Source of the DNA: Faecalibacterium sp. I4-1-79 | GTDB taxonomy: Bacteria; Bacillota; Clostridia; Oscillospirales; Ruminococcaceae | Reading direction: 5' to 3' | Assembly (NCBI RefSeq): GCF_023347235.1 | Contig: NZ_CP094467.1 | Span: 682,001 to 746,000, forward strand | DNA length: 64,000 nucleotides | Shown: positions 32,823 through 41,254 of the stretch, one piece after another | Layout of the letters: the number at the start of each line of letters is the position of its first letter | Numbering within the stretch: the first letter of the stretch is position 1 | Notes under the pieces: generated by a model | What the model was told of the DNA's origin: nothing | What the model saw: the letters and a program-made list of their open reading frames with translations, nothing else | Database searches by the model: none | Position numbers and translations under genes: made by a program

Positions 32823-32944
32823 TTTATCCCGGTCAGAAAAGTGCACCAGAAAATCAACCTTGCTGCGGTTATGCAGTGTAAAACAATAAGATTTCGGGTG
32901 TGTACAAATGATCGAAAACGCTTTATAATAAAGGAGAAAAGACT

Positions 32945-33160
32945 ATGGAATTCTTCAACTCTGCTATCGAAGTTCTTCAGACTCTGGTCGTGGCTCTGGG
33001 TGCCGGTCTCGGCGTTTGGGGTGCCATCAACCTGCTGGAAGGTTATGGTAACGACAACCCCGGCTCCAAGTCTCAGGGCATGAAGCAGCTCATGGCTGGC
33101 GGCGGCGTTGCGCTGGTCGGCATTACCCTGATTCCCCTGCTGAGCGGCCTGTTCGGTTAA
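32945..33160 (+). CDS. Maff2-family small membrane protein
   Basis: A 71-residue protein with two hydrophobic segments: LQTLVVALGAGLGVWGAINL and GGGVALVGITLIPLLSGLF, joined by a polar loop (NDNPGSKSQGMKQ). This is the Maff2 family, a VirB2/pilin-like small protein typical of Tn1549-like conjugation modules. It probably contributes to the transfer channel. AAAGGAGAAAAG precedes the ATG. It is followed six bases after the stop by a hairpin that ends in GTACAT. Confidence 0.9.
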   Translation: MEFFNSAIEVLQTLVVALGAGLGVWGAINLLEGYGNDNPGSKSQGMKQLMAGGGVALVGITLIPLLSGLFG

Positions 33161-33166
33161 GAACGG

Positions 33167-33192
33167 CGGGCGGCGGTTGCCGCCCGGTACAT
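33167..33192 (+). other. Hairpin-GTACAT element 1
   Basis: CGGGCGGC (33167-33174), loop GGTT, GCCGCCCG (33179-33186), then directly GTACAT (33187-33192). It starts six bases after the maff2 stop. There is no T run, so it is not a classic terminator. Same layout as 41200, 44946 and 56827. Confidence 0.75.
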
Positions 33193-33244
33193 ATTATAAT
33201 AAGGAAATCCATAGTAACCATCTCACATACAGAAGGTGACGCAG

Positions 33245-33727
33245 ATGAGCGAGATTTTATTGTATCATGGCAGTAAAGAAGAAGTTGTCTATCCCGAAAT
33301 CCGTATCACACGGTATACAAAGGACTTTTCTTGGGGATTCTACTGCACGAACAACTATCAGCAAGCCTACCGCTGGGCAGACCGCCGTTCTGCCGACGGC
33401 CTTGTGAACGTCTACCGCTATGTAGAAAATCCCGACCTGAAAATCCTGCGTTTCCCTGAAATGTCGGACGAATGGCTGGATTTCATTGCAAAATGTCGTG
33501 CAGGCGAAACCCATCCCTACGATATTGTGGAGGGACCCATGGCAGACGACACCATTTGGGATTACGTCAACGGATTTACGTCCGGGCAGATCAGCCGTGA
33601 AGCATTTTGGGCCTTGGCGAAATTCAAGCATCCAACACACCAGATCAGCTTTCACACCGTAAACGCTTTGCACTGCCTGACCTTTGAGAGGAGTGAACCC
33701 ATCCATGACCGAAAAGCAGAAAAATGA
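33245..33727 (+). CDS. DUF3990 protein (predicted ADP-ribosyltransferase-like)
   Basis: A 160-residue protein of the DUF3990 family, which belongs to the ADP-ribosyltransferase superfamily. LLYHGSKEEVVYPEIRITRY, KDFSWGFYCTNNYQQAYRWA and NVYRYVENPDLKILRFPEMS show the family's H-G...GFY-T core; YDIVEGPMADDTIWDYVNGF and HQISFHTVNALHCLTF complete it. The start at 33245 follows AGAAGGTGACGC. Its end overlaps by 23 bp the DUF3791-like gene, a pairing that recurs in Firmicutes and looks like a toxin-antitoxin module. That role is inferred, not shown. Confidence 0.8.
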   Translation: MSEILLYHGSKEEVVYPEIRITRYTKDFSWGFYCTNNYQQAYRWADRRSADGLVNVYRYVENPDLKILRFPEMSDEWLDFIAKCRAGETHPYDIVEGPMADDTIWDYVNGFTSGQISREAFWALAKFKHPTHQISFHTVNALHCLTFERSEPIHDRKAEK

Positions 33728-34148
33728 TGTTCTCTATGTTTGCAGCCTGATTGAGACCATTGCCCGCAAGACCAAAAATCATCGGCAGGATGTGATCCGT
33801 CACTTTACAAAAGCCGACATCGAACGGCAGCTCCGGCTGGCAGAAGTAAACCATTGCCTGTCCTTTGAGCAGGTTTCGGATGAGCTGATTGAAGATCTCA
33901 ACATCCCGGAGGGGGATTTTGATACCGCCGCAGAGTGCCGCTACACGGTTCCTTCTGCAACCTCCATCGGAATGCTGTACCAGGGGCTGGTGCTGTCCAC
34001 CATGAAGGATGATGATGCAGCACAGGCAATTCTGGATGTTTTTTCGTCGTTTATCACGGATGAGATCTCCGATTTCAATTCCAACGTATACTACACCAAT
34101 CCTGATTATCTCCGCTGCTCCTATCTGGAGGGCAAAATGCTTGCTTGA
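33705..34148 (+). CDS. DUF3791-like protein, partner of the DUF3990 protein
   Basis: A 147-residue protein. The first 70 residues (KQKNDVLYVCSLIETIARKT ... IEDLNIPEG) resemble DUF3791, the short helical protein normally paired with DUF3990. The C-terminal half, ATSIGMLYQGLVLSTMKDDD and FNSNVYYTNPDYLRCSYLEG, is an extension that I do not recognise. GAGAGGAGTGAACCC precedes the ATG at 33705, inside the end of the DUF3990 gene, so the two are made together. If the pair is a toxin-antitoxin system, this would be the antitoxin. Confidence 0.65.
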   Translation: MTEKQKNDVLYVCSLIETIARKTKNHRQDVIRHFTKADIERQLRLAEVNHCLSFEQVSDELIEDLNIPEGDFDTAAECRYTVPSATSIGMLYQGLVLSTMKDDDAAQAILDVFSSFITDEISDFNSNVYYTNPDYLRCSYLEGKMLA

Positions 34149-34163
34149 GAAAGGATTGTTATA

Positions 34164-34541
34164 ATGGCAAAAAATCAACATAATGCAGGGCTTCATTATA
34201 GACCTCTCAATCAACTTGGATTATCAAACTTCAATGATTATATAGAAAATCCCATTGATAGTCGTTTTAAGTTTAATCCGCCCCCTCTAAAATGTGGTAA
34301 GCTTTTTGGACTTTGCAAAGCTGATCGTCAAAAAGAAAAGCTTCAGAAACATTGCCCGTGGCATCCGCTTCTAAAAATGAAGGCATTCACATTAGAGATC
34401 AACGGAGAGGCTGAATACATTTGGTATTGTAAAGAATGCGATTGTTATTATATGAACCCCTTTTGGCGAAATGGAGAAAAACGCATCCTTGATGTTTATC
34501 ATAAGGTTCCTGTTCGCCGACTTATAAAAACAGCTATATAG
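34164..34541 (+). CDS. Hypothetical protein with possible zinc site
   Basis: A 125-residue protein with several Cys and His: LKCGKLFGLCKADRQKEKLQ, KHCPWHPLL and YCKECDCYYMNPFW. The C-C-C-H-C-C arrangement suggests a zinc-binding fold. The N-terminus is Asn/Gln-rich and the gene is markedly more AT-rich than the conjugation genes around it, which marks it as cargo. GAGAAAGGATTG precedes the ATG. No family is known to me. A terminator follows at 34564. Confidence 0.55.
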   Translation: MAKNQHNAGLHYRPLNQLGLSNFNDYIENPIDSRFKFNPPPLKCGKLFGLCKADRQKEKLQKHCPWHPLLKMKAFTLEINGEAEYIWYCKECDCYYMNPFWRNGEKRILDVYHKVPVRRLIKTAI

Positions 34542-34563
34542 CTTTGATTATGATTTGCCGATT

Positions 34564-34586
34564 GCCGAAAAGCAGTCGGCTTTTTT
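34564..34586 (+). terminator. Terminator
   Basis: GCCGA (34564-34568) pairs with TCGGC (34576-34580), followed by TTTTTT. It ends the DUF3990/DUF3791/zinc-site unit. Confidence 0.7.
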
Positions 34587-34620
34587 GTTTCCGTCGAACA
34601 CTTTTTGTGTTTGCTCATAT

Positions 34621-34663
34621 CATTTCATCTATCATTCATCAATCAAAAATGATAGATGAAATG
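34621..34663. repeat. Perfect 16-bp inverted repeat
   Basis: CATTTCATCTATCATT (34621-34636) is repeated exactly inverted at 34648-34663 with an 11-base loop. AT-rich and without a T run, so more likely an operator or DNA-processing site than a terminator. It lies upstream of the TrbL-like gene, at the boundary between cargo and conjugation genes. The remainder of 34542-34786 holds no other gene that I can support. Confidence 0.7.
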
Positions 34664-34786
34664 AGGGCATTGTTCCATACGGCGGCTTGAGCAGCAGCGG
34701 AAAGCCCTCTGCAGCTTGCAGTTTTATTAAATGTCCGTGCTCCAAGCCGCGTTTTTATCCACCCATCCATGAAAGGCGGTGCTATT

Positions 34787-34855
34787 ATGCAGTTTTTGAC
34801 CCACATTATTTTTCTCCTGAATCTCCTCAAGACCCTTATCAACCATTTCAGCTAA
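34787..34855 (+). CDS. Possible 22-residue hydrophobic leader peptide
   Basis: ATG at 34787 after AAAGGCGGTGC gives MQFLTHIIFLLNLLKTLINH plus two residues and a stop at 34853-34855. The peptide is almost entirely hydrophobic. Its stop lies 13 bp before the ATG of the TrbL-like gene. It may be a real small membrane peptide or a translated leader; there is no independent support. Confidence 0.35.
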   Translation: MQFLTHIIFLLNLLKTLINHFS

Positions 34856-34868
34856 GGACGGTGACTGA

Positions 34869-35735
34869 ATGGAAACCGTTCTCAAAGCCATTGCCGACTG
34901 GATCAAAGGCATCCTGACGGCAGGCATTATGTCCAATCTCTCCGGCTTGTTTGATGATGTGAACACCCAAGTGGGCAACATCGCACAGCAGGTGGGCACC
35001 AAGCCCTCCAGCTTTGAGCCACGGGTGTTCGCCATGATCGAATCGCTGTCCCGGAACGTGGTGCTGCCCATTGCAGGCATCATCCTGACCTTTATCGCCT
35101 GTTACGAACTGATCGAGATGATTACCCAGCACAACAATATGGCACAGTTTGAGCCTGCCCTCATCATGCGCTGGATTTTTAAGACTGCTATTTCGGTGTG
35201 GCTCATCAGCAATACTTTTGACATCGTGATGGCGGTGTTCGATGTCACCCAAAAGGTGGTATCCGATTCCAGCAGCATCATTGCCGGAAATACCCGTGTC
35301 AACGACATTGGCTTGTCCATGCTGCAATCCAGCCTGATGCAGATGGACGTTGGTCCCCTGTTCGGGCTGTTTTTGCAGTCCTTCTTCATTGGCATCACCA
35401 TGCGCATCCTGTCCATCGTTATTTTCGTCATCGTCTACGGAAGAATGATTGAAATTTACTGCATGGTGAGCCTTGCGCCCATCCCCATGGCGACCTTCGG
35501 CAACCACGAGCAGAGCCACATGGGGCAGAACTACCTGAAATGCCTGTTTGCACTGGGTTTTCAGGGCTTCCTGATCTTGATTTGTGTTGCCATTTATGCG
35601 GTGCTGATCCAAAGCGTAGCGATTTCCGGGGATGCCATCAACTCCATTTGGAGCATTGTGGGCTACACCGTTCTGCTCTGTTTCAGCCTGTTCAAGACCA
35701 GCTCGGTGACGAAATCCGTCCTCGGAGCGCACTAA
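34869..35735 (+). CDS. VirB6/TrbL-like conjugal transfer protein (CD1112 family)
   Basis: A 288-residue polytopic membrane protein with about six membrane segments, e.g. LPIAGIILTFIACYELIEMI and ILSIVIFVIVYGRMIEIYCM. The region GRMIEIYCMVSLAPIPMATF is the signature of the TrbL/VirB6-like channel component of Tn1549-type elements. It forms part of the inner-membrane translocation pore. AAGGACGG precedes the ATG. The prgI-like gene starts 14 bp after its stop in the same operon. Confidence 0.9.
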   Translation: METVLKAIADWIKGILTAGIMSNLSGLFDDVNTQVGNIAQQVGTKPSSFEPRVFAMIESLSRNVVLPIAGIILTFIACYELIEMITQHNNMAQFEPALIMRWIFKTAISVWLISNTFDIVMAVFDVTQKVVSDSSSIIAGNTRVNDIGLSMLQSSLMQMDVGPLFGLFLQSFFIGITMRILSIVIFVIVYGRMIEIYCMVSLAPIPMATFGNHEQSHMGQNYLKCLFALGFQGFLILICVAIYAVLIQSVAISGDAINSIWSIVGYTVLLCFSLFKTSSVTKSVLGAH

Positions 35736-35748
35736 AGGAGGTGCTTTA

Positions 35749-36114
35749 TTGGCTGCGTATATTTCAGTTCCCCGTGACCTGACGAAAGTGAAATCGAAGG
35801 TCGCGTTCAACCTGACCAAACGGCAGCTTGTCTGCTTTGGCACAGCGGCTCTCATTGGAGTGCCGCTGTTTTTTGTTCTCCGGGATTCCGGCGGCAACAC
35901 TGCTGCCACCCTCGGTATGATGGCGGTGATGCTGCCGGCGTTCTTCCTTGGGATGTACGAGAAAAACGGTCAGCCCATGGAAAAGCTGCTGTCGTACTAT
36001 GTGCAGTCCCGGTTTGTCCGCCCGAAGATCCGCCCCTACAAGACCAACAACTACTATGCGATTTTGATGAAGGGAGGCGCAACCTATGATTCCGTTTTGG
36101 AAAAAGACCGGTAA
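35749..36114 (+). CDS. PrgI-family conjugation protein
   Basis: A 121-residue protein with two membrane segments (LVCFGTAALIGVPLFFVLRD and AATLGMMAVMLPAFFLGMYE) after a short polar N-terminus (AAYISVPRDLTKVKSKVAFN), the standard PrgI/VirB3-like layout. It anchors VirB4 to the membrane. It starts with TTG at 35749, eight bases after AAAGGAGG. The C-terminus overlaps the virB4 start by 29 bp. Confidence 0.9.
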   Translation: MAAYISVPRDLTKVKSKVAFNLTKRQLVCFGTAALIGVPLFFVLRDSGGNTAATLGMMAVMLPAFFLGMYEKNGQPMEKLLSYYVQSRFVRPKIRPYKTNNYYAILMKGGATYDSVLEKDR

Positions 36115-38458
36115 GGACGGCAAGAAAAAACCGCAGAAACCCGCCGTGCCCCGGACCGCCCAGCAGTCCATCCCCATGCAGCGGATGTTTGAGGATGGCA
36201 CCTGCCGGGTGAAAGCAAACTACTACACCCGCACCATCCAGTATCAGGACATCAATTATCAGTTGGCGCAGCAGGAGGACAAGACCGCCATTTTCGAGGA
36301 ATGGTGCAGTTTTCTGAACTTCTTCGATTCCAGCATTAAGTTTGAATTGTCCTTTGTGAACATGGCAACCGACAGCACCGAGTTTGAAAAGAGCATCCGC
36401 ATTCCGTTCCAGAAGGACGGTTTCGATGATGTTCGTGCGGAGTACAGCCAGATGCTGCGCCAGCAGCTTGCCAAGGGCAATAATGGTCTGACCAAGACCA
36501 AATTCATCACCTTTGGTGTGGAGGGCGAGAGCATGGCACAGGTCAAGCCCCGGCTCGACCACATCCAGAATGACCTGCTGAATAACTTCCACCGGCTGGG
36601 GGTGCAGGCAAAATCCCTGAACGGTGTCCAGCGGCTGAAGCTCATGCATGATATGTTCAACATGGATGGCTCATCCAAGTTTCACTTTGACTGGAAAGAC
36701 CTTGTGAAAAGCGGGCTTTCCGCGAAGGATGCCATTGCGCCCACCGCCTTTGCCTTCAAGAACAGCCGCACCTTCCAAATGGGCGGTATCTTCTGCGCCG
36801 TCAGCTTTCTGAGCATCACGGCATCCGACATCAGCGACCAGCTTTTGAAGGATTTTCTGGACATGGATTCCAGCCAGATCGTTACCATGCACATCCAGTC
36901 CGTTGACCAGAACCGTGCCATCAAGACGGTGAAGCGCACCATCACGGAACTGGACCGCAGCAAGATCGAGGAGCAGAAAAAAGCTATCCGTGCCGGGTAT
37001 GATATTGACATCATTCCGTCGGATTTGGCGACCTACGGCAGGGATGCCAAGGCTCTGCTGAAAGAATTGCAGAGCCAGAACGAGCGGATGTTCCTCGTCA
37101 CTTTTTTGGTGCTGAACACCGGCAGGACTGAACAGGAACTGGAAAACAATGTTTTTCAGGCATCCAGTATTGCCCAGAAGCACAACTGCAACCTGTGCCG
37201 ACTGGACTTCCAGCAGGAGCAGGGTCTGATGAGCAGCCTGCCGCTGGCAGACTGCCAGATCGAAATTCAGCGGGGACTGACCACCAGCAGCACGGCTATC
37301 TTCATCCCCTTTACCACGCAGGAATTGTACCAGAGCGGAAAAGAATCGCTGTACTACGGTCTGAATGCTCTGTCCAACAACCTGATTATGGTGGATCGCA
37401 AGAAGCTGAAAAACCCGAATGGCTTGATTCTGGGTACTCCCGGCTCCGGTAAAAGTTTCTCGGCAAAGCGTGAAATTGCCAATGCGTTTCTGGTGACGGA
37501 CGATGATATTATTATCAATGATCCCGAAGGCGAATACTCGCCGCTGGTGAACCGGCTGAAAGGTCAGGTCATCAAAATCAGCCCCAACAGCACCCAATTT
37601 GTCAACCCCATGGACATCAACGCCAACTACTCCGAGGAGGATAATCCGCTGTCCCTGAAAGCCGACTTTATTCTTTCTTTGTGTGAGCTGGTGGTGGGCG
37701 GCAAGGAAGGTCTGCTGCCGGTGGAAAAAACCGTCATTGACCGCTGTGTGCATCTGATTTACCGCAAATATTTTGCGAACCCCTGCCCGGAGAATATGCC
37801 CATCCTTGAGGACTTGTACAACGCTCTGCTTCAGCAGGAGGAAAAAGAAGCCCACCATGTTGCCACGGCTCTGGAAATCTACGTCAAGGGCAGTCTGAAC
37901 CTGTTCAACCATCGCACTAACGTGAACGTCAATAACCGCATCGTCTGCTACGACATCAAGGAACTGGGCAAACAGATGAAGAAACTCGGTATGCTCATCG
38001 TGCAGGATCAGGTGTGGGGGCGTGTCACGGCAAACCGCAGCAGCGGCAAGTCCACCCGGTATTATATGGATGAGATGCACCTCCTCTTAAAAGAGGAGCA
38101 GACCGCCGCTTATTCCGTGGAGATCTGGAAGCGTTTCCGCAAGTGGGGCGGTATTCCCACAGGGCTGACCCAGAACGTGAAAGACCTTCTTTCTTCTCGT
38201 GAGGTCGAGAATATTTTCGAGAACAGCGACATGATCATCATGTTGAATCAGGCTGCGGGAGACCGCCAGATTCTCGCAAAGCAGCTCAACATCAGCCCTC
38301 ATCAGCTTTCCTATGTGACCCACTCCGGCGAGGGCGAAGGGCTGCTGTTTTTCGGTAATGTCATTCTGCCGTTTGTGGACCGTTTCCCCACCGATCTGGA
38401 ACTCTACCGCATTATGACCACCAAGTTGGGTGAAGTCTCGGAGGGCGCGCAGAAATGA
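36086..38458 (+). CDS. VirB4-family conjugation ATPase (CD1110 type)
   Basis: A 790-residue ATPase that powers the mating channel. The N-terminal CagE/TrbE-VirB4 domain spans roughly residues 40-400. The Walker A loop GTPGSGKS is at residues 450-457, followed by NDPEGEYSPLVNRLKGQVIK. Walker B is RYYMDEMHLLLKEEQTA near residue 660, and a late motif reads FENSDMIIMLNQAAGDR. The ATG at 36086 lies within prgI. The end overlaps the hydrolase gene by ATGA. Full-length and undamaged. Confidence 0.95.
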   Translation: MIPFWKKTGKDGKKKPQKPAVPRTAQQSIPMQRMFEDGTCRVKANYYTRTIQYQDINYQLAQQEDKTAIFEEWCSFLNFFDSSIKFELSFVNMATDSTEFEKSIRIPFQKDGFDDVRAEYSQMLRQQLAKGNNGLTKTKFITFGVEGESMAQVKPRLDHIQNDLLNNFHRLGVQAKSLNGVQRLKLMHDMFNMDGSSKFHFDWKDLVKSGLSAKDAIAPTAFAFKNSRTFQMGGIFCAVSFLSITASDISDQLLKDFLDMDSSQIVTMHIQSVDQNRAIKTVKRTITELDRSKIEEQKKAIRAGYDIDIIPSDLATYGRDAKALLKELQSQNERMFLVTFLVLNTGRTEQELENNVFQASSIAQKHNCNLCRLDFQQEQGLMSSLPLADCQIEIQRGLTTSSTAIFIPFTTQELYQSGKESLYYGLNALSNNLIMVDRKKLKNPNGLILGTPGSGKSFSAKREIANAFLVTDDDIIINDPEGEYSPLVNRLKGQVIKISPNSTQFVNPMDINANYSEEDNPLSLKADFILSLCELVVGGKEGLLPVEKTVIDRCVHLIYRKYFANPCPENMPILEDLYNALLQQEEKEAHHVATALEIYVKGSLNLFNHRTNVNVNNRIVCYDIKELGKQMKKLGMLIVQDQVWGRVTANRSSGKSTRYYMDEMHLLLKEEQTAAYSVEIWKRFRKWGGIPTGLTQNVKDLLSSREVENIFENSDMIIMLNQAAGDRQILAKQLNISPHQLSYVTHSGEGEGLLFFGNVILPFVDRFPTDLELYRIMTTKLGEVSEGAQK

Positions 38459-40188
38459 GTGAACCGAAACTGAACATCAAAGAGGAATCGTCTACCAAAA
38501 AGACCCGTTCTCCCCCGAAAAAAGCCAAGGTAGAGCAGACGGTGCCCAAAAAGAAAAAGCTGAAAACCGATGCAGATAAAGCTGCGGAAAAGGCACAGCA
38601 TCTGCGGTTTGGCAAGGCGGAACTGACCCCGGACGAACTGAGCCGGTTGAGTAAGGCGCAGAAGCGAGAGATGTACGCTGCCCATGCCGCCCGGTCTGCG
38701 GCGCATCACGAAGTTGACCAGTACGAGGATGACAATGTGGGCACGCAGGCGCTGAGCGAGGGCGAAAAGGCGGCAGGAAATGTCCGGGATATTTCCAAGA
38801 GCCGCTATGCCCGGAAGCTCAAGAGGAAAGCCAAGATGCAGGGCAAGAAGGGTGCCAGAAACGCAAAATCTTCCGTGCAGAAGCCAACTGCGGCACAAGA
38901 TACAGGCGCATCCGGCACCGGCGAGGGCGGTTCCAACTGGCTTTCCCGATGGCGGCAGAAGCAAGACATCCGGCAGAGCTACTATGCTGCCGCCCGGTCG
39001 GGTACGGCGGCGCAGACCGCAGGTGGCAAAGCGGCATCCAACGGTGCATCTGCTGCCCGGTCCGGCGTGGAACAGGCGGTAGAAAAGGGCAAAACTGCCG
39101 TCAGCACCGCCGTAAAGGGGCTGGTGAATGCCGCAAAAGGCAACGCACACGTTCTGGTGATTGTGGGCGTTTTTCTTTTGCTCGTCCTCATGGTGATGTC
39201 GGGCTTTTCCTCCTGCGGTATCCTCTTTTCGGGCGGCACACAGGTGTCCGGGCAGACCATATACTCTGCCGAGGATCGGGACATCTGGGGTGCAGAGCAG
39301 GACTACAAAAAGCTGGAAAAGGAACTGGATAAAAAGATCAAGCGCACCCCCACCGACCACCCCGGCTACAACGAGTACCAGTACCACCTTGACCCCATTG
39401 AACACGACCCGTGGCAGCTCACTTCATTCCTGACCACTCTGTATGATGATTACACCCGGTCGGAAGTGCAGGGCAAGCTGAAGGAGACCTTCAAAAAGCA
39501 GTACAAGCTGACCACATGGGTGGAGGTGCAGATTCGGTATAAGACGGTCTGGGTCATCAGTCCGGCAGGTATCCCTGTTCCTACCCAAGTGCCGTATGAG
39601 TACAAGATTTTCCACACCAAGTTGGTGAACCGTGGCTTGGAGGTGGTCATCCGGGAGGAACTGGACAACGACCAATGGAAACGCTACGAGATCTTTCAGG
39701 ACACCTTGGGCGGCAGACCGTATCTGTTCAACGGCGGACTGTCGCCCGGTGGCTCCGATGGCTCCGGCACACCCGGTATTGATTATCAGGTTCCGGCAGA
39801 AGCCCTGACGGACAGCGAATTTGCCGCCATCTACAAGGAGGCGCAAAAGTATGTGGGCACACCCTATGTGTGGGGCGGCTCTACCCCGGAAACCGGTTTT
39901 GATTGCAGCGGCTATGTCTGCTGGGTGTACAACCAGAACGGCTACGATGTAGGGCGCACTACCGCCAACGGTCTGTGGAACAAGAGCCAGCACATCTCCG
40001 AAGCCGATGCAAAGCCCGGTGATCTGGTTTTCTTCAAAGGCACCTATGACACCCCCGGCATGAGCCATACTGGAATCTATCTCGGCAACGGCATGATGGT
40101 CAGTGCCGGAGACCCCATCAAGTACGCAAACATTCACTCGTCCTACTGGGAGAAGCATCTCGCCGGGTTCGGACGGCTTTCAAAATGA
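38455..40188 (+). CDS. NlpC/P60 cell-wall hydrolase of the conjugation system (CD1108 family)
   Basis: A 577-residue protein. A long charged N-terminal part (Lys/Ala/Glu-rich, residues 1-220) is followed by a membrane segment (HVLVIVGVFLLLVLMVMSGF, about residues 232-251) and an extracytoplasmic region. The C-terminal 125 residues form an NlpC/P60 peptidase: YVGTPYVWGGSTPETGFDCS with the catalytic Cys484, and MSHTGIYLG with His538. It opens the peptidoglycan for the transfer channel, like VirB1-type enzymes. It overlaps virB4 by four bases. Confidence 0.93.
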   Translation: MSEPKLNIKEESSTKKTRSPPKKAKVEQTVPKKKKLKTDADKAAEKAQHLRFGKAELTPDELSRLSKAQKREMYAAHAARSAAHHEVDQYEDDNVGTQALSEGEKAAGNVRDISKSRYARKLKRKAKMQGKKGARNAKSSVQKPTAAQDTGASGTGEGGSNWLSRWRQKQDIRQSYYAAARSGTAAQTAGGKAASNGASAARSGVEQAVEKGKTAVSTAVKGLVNAAKGNAHVLVIVGVFLLLVLMVMSGFSSCGILFSGGTQVSGQTIYSAEDRDIWGAEQDYKKLEKELDKKIKRTPTDHPGYNEYQYHLDPIEHDPWQLTSFLTTLYDDYTRSEVQGKLKETFKKQYKLTTWVEVQIRYKTVWVISPAGIPVPTQVPYEYKIFHTKLVNRGLEVVIREELDNDQWKRYEIFQDTLGGRPYLFNGGLSPGGSDGSGTPGIDYQVPAEALTDSEFAAIYKEAQKYVGTPYVWGGSTPETGFDCSGYVCWVYNQNGYDVGRTTANGLWNKSQHISEADAKPGDLVFFKGTYDTPGMSHTGIYLGNGMMVSAGDPIKYANIHSSYWEKHLAGFGRLSK

Positions 40189-40202
40189 TTGGAGAAGTTA
40201 CT

Positions 40203-40466
40203 ATGAGCGAAAAATCGGATAAACTGCGGGCGATGCTGGCAAAAGAGAAAGAACGCCGCATCAAGCTGAACAATCGCATCGAGATCCTGGAGCGGCGCAT
40301 TCAGGAGGAAGATTCTGCCGAGGTCAACGAGATGGTGCGGACGGCAAAGGTCACGCCGGAACAGCTCGCCGCCCTGCTGCGGCAGTCTGCCACCACCACC
40401 CCGAACCCTGCTGCGCTGTCTGCCGTGGGTGCAACTTTCGAGAAGGAGGATGCAGATGAAGATTAA
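40203..40466 (+). CDS. DUF4315 protein
   Basis: An 87-residue, highly charged, probably coiled-coil protein: SEKSDKLRAMLAKEKERRIK, LNNRIEILERRIQEEDSAEV then MVRTAKVTPEQLAALL. This is the DUF4315 family, always found between the NlpC/P60 gene and the DUF4366 gene of these elements. GGAGAAG precedes ATG 40203; an in-frame ATG at 40185 is less likely. It probably interacts with another channel protein; the role is unknown. Confidence 0.85.
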   Translation: MSEKSDKLRAMLAKEKERRIKLNNRIEILERRIQEEDSAEVNEMVRTAKVTPEQLAALLRQSATTTPNPAALSAVGATFEKEDADED

Positions 40467-41193
40467 GAAACTGGGCGCACTGCTGGTATCGGTGGCACTG
40501 TGCGCTGGCATGGCGGCTCCCGCTTTTGCCTATGGCGGTGAGCCTGTGGAGGAAGTGGAACAGCCCGTCCTGACTTCTACCACCGATGAAGAAGATGTAG
40601 TCACCGTGACCGATGAGGAGACCGGTGCCCTGACCCCGGAGGGCAACTTGACGCTGGTGGACGATTACCACACCGACTATTCCGATGGCAGCGGTCAGCA
40701 GTTCATTACGCTGGTGTCGAAGTCGGGTGCGACTTTCTATCTGGTGATTGACCGCAACGCCAAGGGGCAGCAGACCGTTCACTTTATGAACCTTGTGGAC
40801 GAAGCCGACCTTCTGGCTCTGATGGAGGAAGATGCTGCCGATGCCTACACCGCTGAAAAAGAAGCAGCGGCGCAGGCGGAACAGGACAGGCTGAAAGCCG
40901 AGGAAGAAGCGAAAAAAGCCGCCGAAGAAGCGGCAGCATCCGGCACGGAACAGCCCAAGGAAAACAAGGTCACAAAGATCGCATCCGGCTTTTTGGGTGT
41001 GGTGGTGCTGATTGCACTGGCAGCAGGTGGCGGCTTCTATTTCTATCACCAGCAGATGCAGAAGAAAAAAGCCGAAAAAGAAGCCCTCGACCCCGATGCA
41101 AACTACACCGAGGACAAGGGCGATTTTGAGATCCCTACCGATGTGCCGGACGAGGACGAAACCCCGGACGAGCAGGACACTGAACCCATCTGA
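40456..41193 (+). CDS. DUF4366 secreted/membrane conjugation protein (CD1107 family)
   Basis: A 245-residue protein with a signal peptide (KIKKLGALLVSVALCAGMAA, cleavage likely after AFA), an extracellular domain (FITLVSKSGATFYLVIDRNA, QTVHFMNLVDEADLLALMEE), an Ala/Glu-rich helical stretch and a C-terminal membrane segment (GFLGVVVLIALAAGGGFYFY) followed by an acidic tail. This is the layout of DUF4366. ATG 40456 is chosen over 40450 for its spacing from GGAGG at 40445-40449. It is followed by hairpin-GTACAT element 2 and then topB. Confidence 0.88.
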   Translation: MKIKKLGALLVSVALCAGMAAPAFAYGGEPVEEVEQPVLTSTTDEEDVVTVTDEETGALTPEGNLTLVDDYHTDYSDGSGQQFITLVSKSGATFYLVIDRNAKGQQTVHFMNLVDEADLLALMEEDAADAYTAEKEAAAQAEQDRLKAEEEAKKAAEEAAASGTEQPKENKVTKIASGFLGVVVLIALAAGGGFYFYHQQMQKKKAEKEALDPDANYTEDKGDFEIPTDVPDEDETPDEQDTEPI

Positions 41194-41199
41194 TTTCAA

Positions 41200-41222
41200 G
41201 GCGGCATTTTGCCGCCGTACAT
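41200..41222 (+). other. Hairpin-GTACAT element 2
   Basis: GGCGGC (41200-41205), loop ATTTT, GCCGCC (41211-41216), then directly GTACAT (41217-41222). It begins six bases after the DUF4366 stop codon, between that gene and topB. Confidence 0.75.
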
Positions 41223-41254
41223 ATCCAAATGAAAACAGATTGGAGGGAACGCTT

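Noticed and set aside
33167-33186. Reading the four GTACAT hairpins as ordinary terminators
   Set aside because: None is followed by a T run, while real terminators in the same element (27857, 32793, 47915, 58644) do have one.
41012-41254. Earlier start for topB
   Set aside because: It would overlap the DUF4366 gene out of frame and include hairpin-GTACAT element 2; the family N-terminus begins at 41255.
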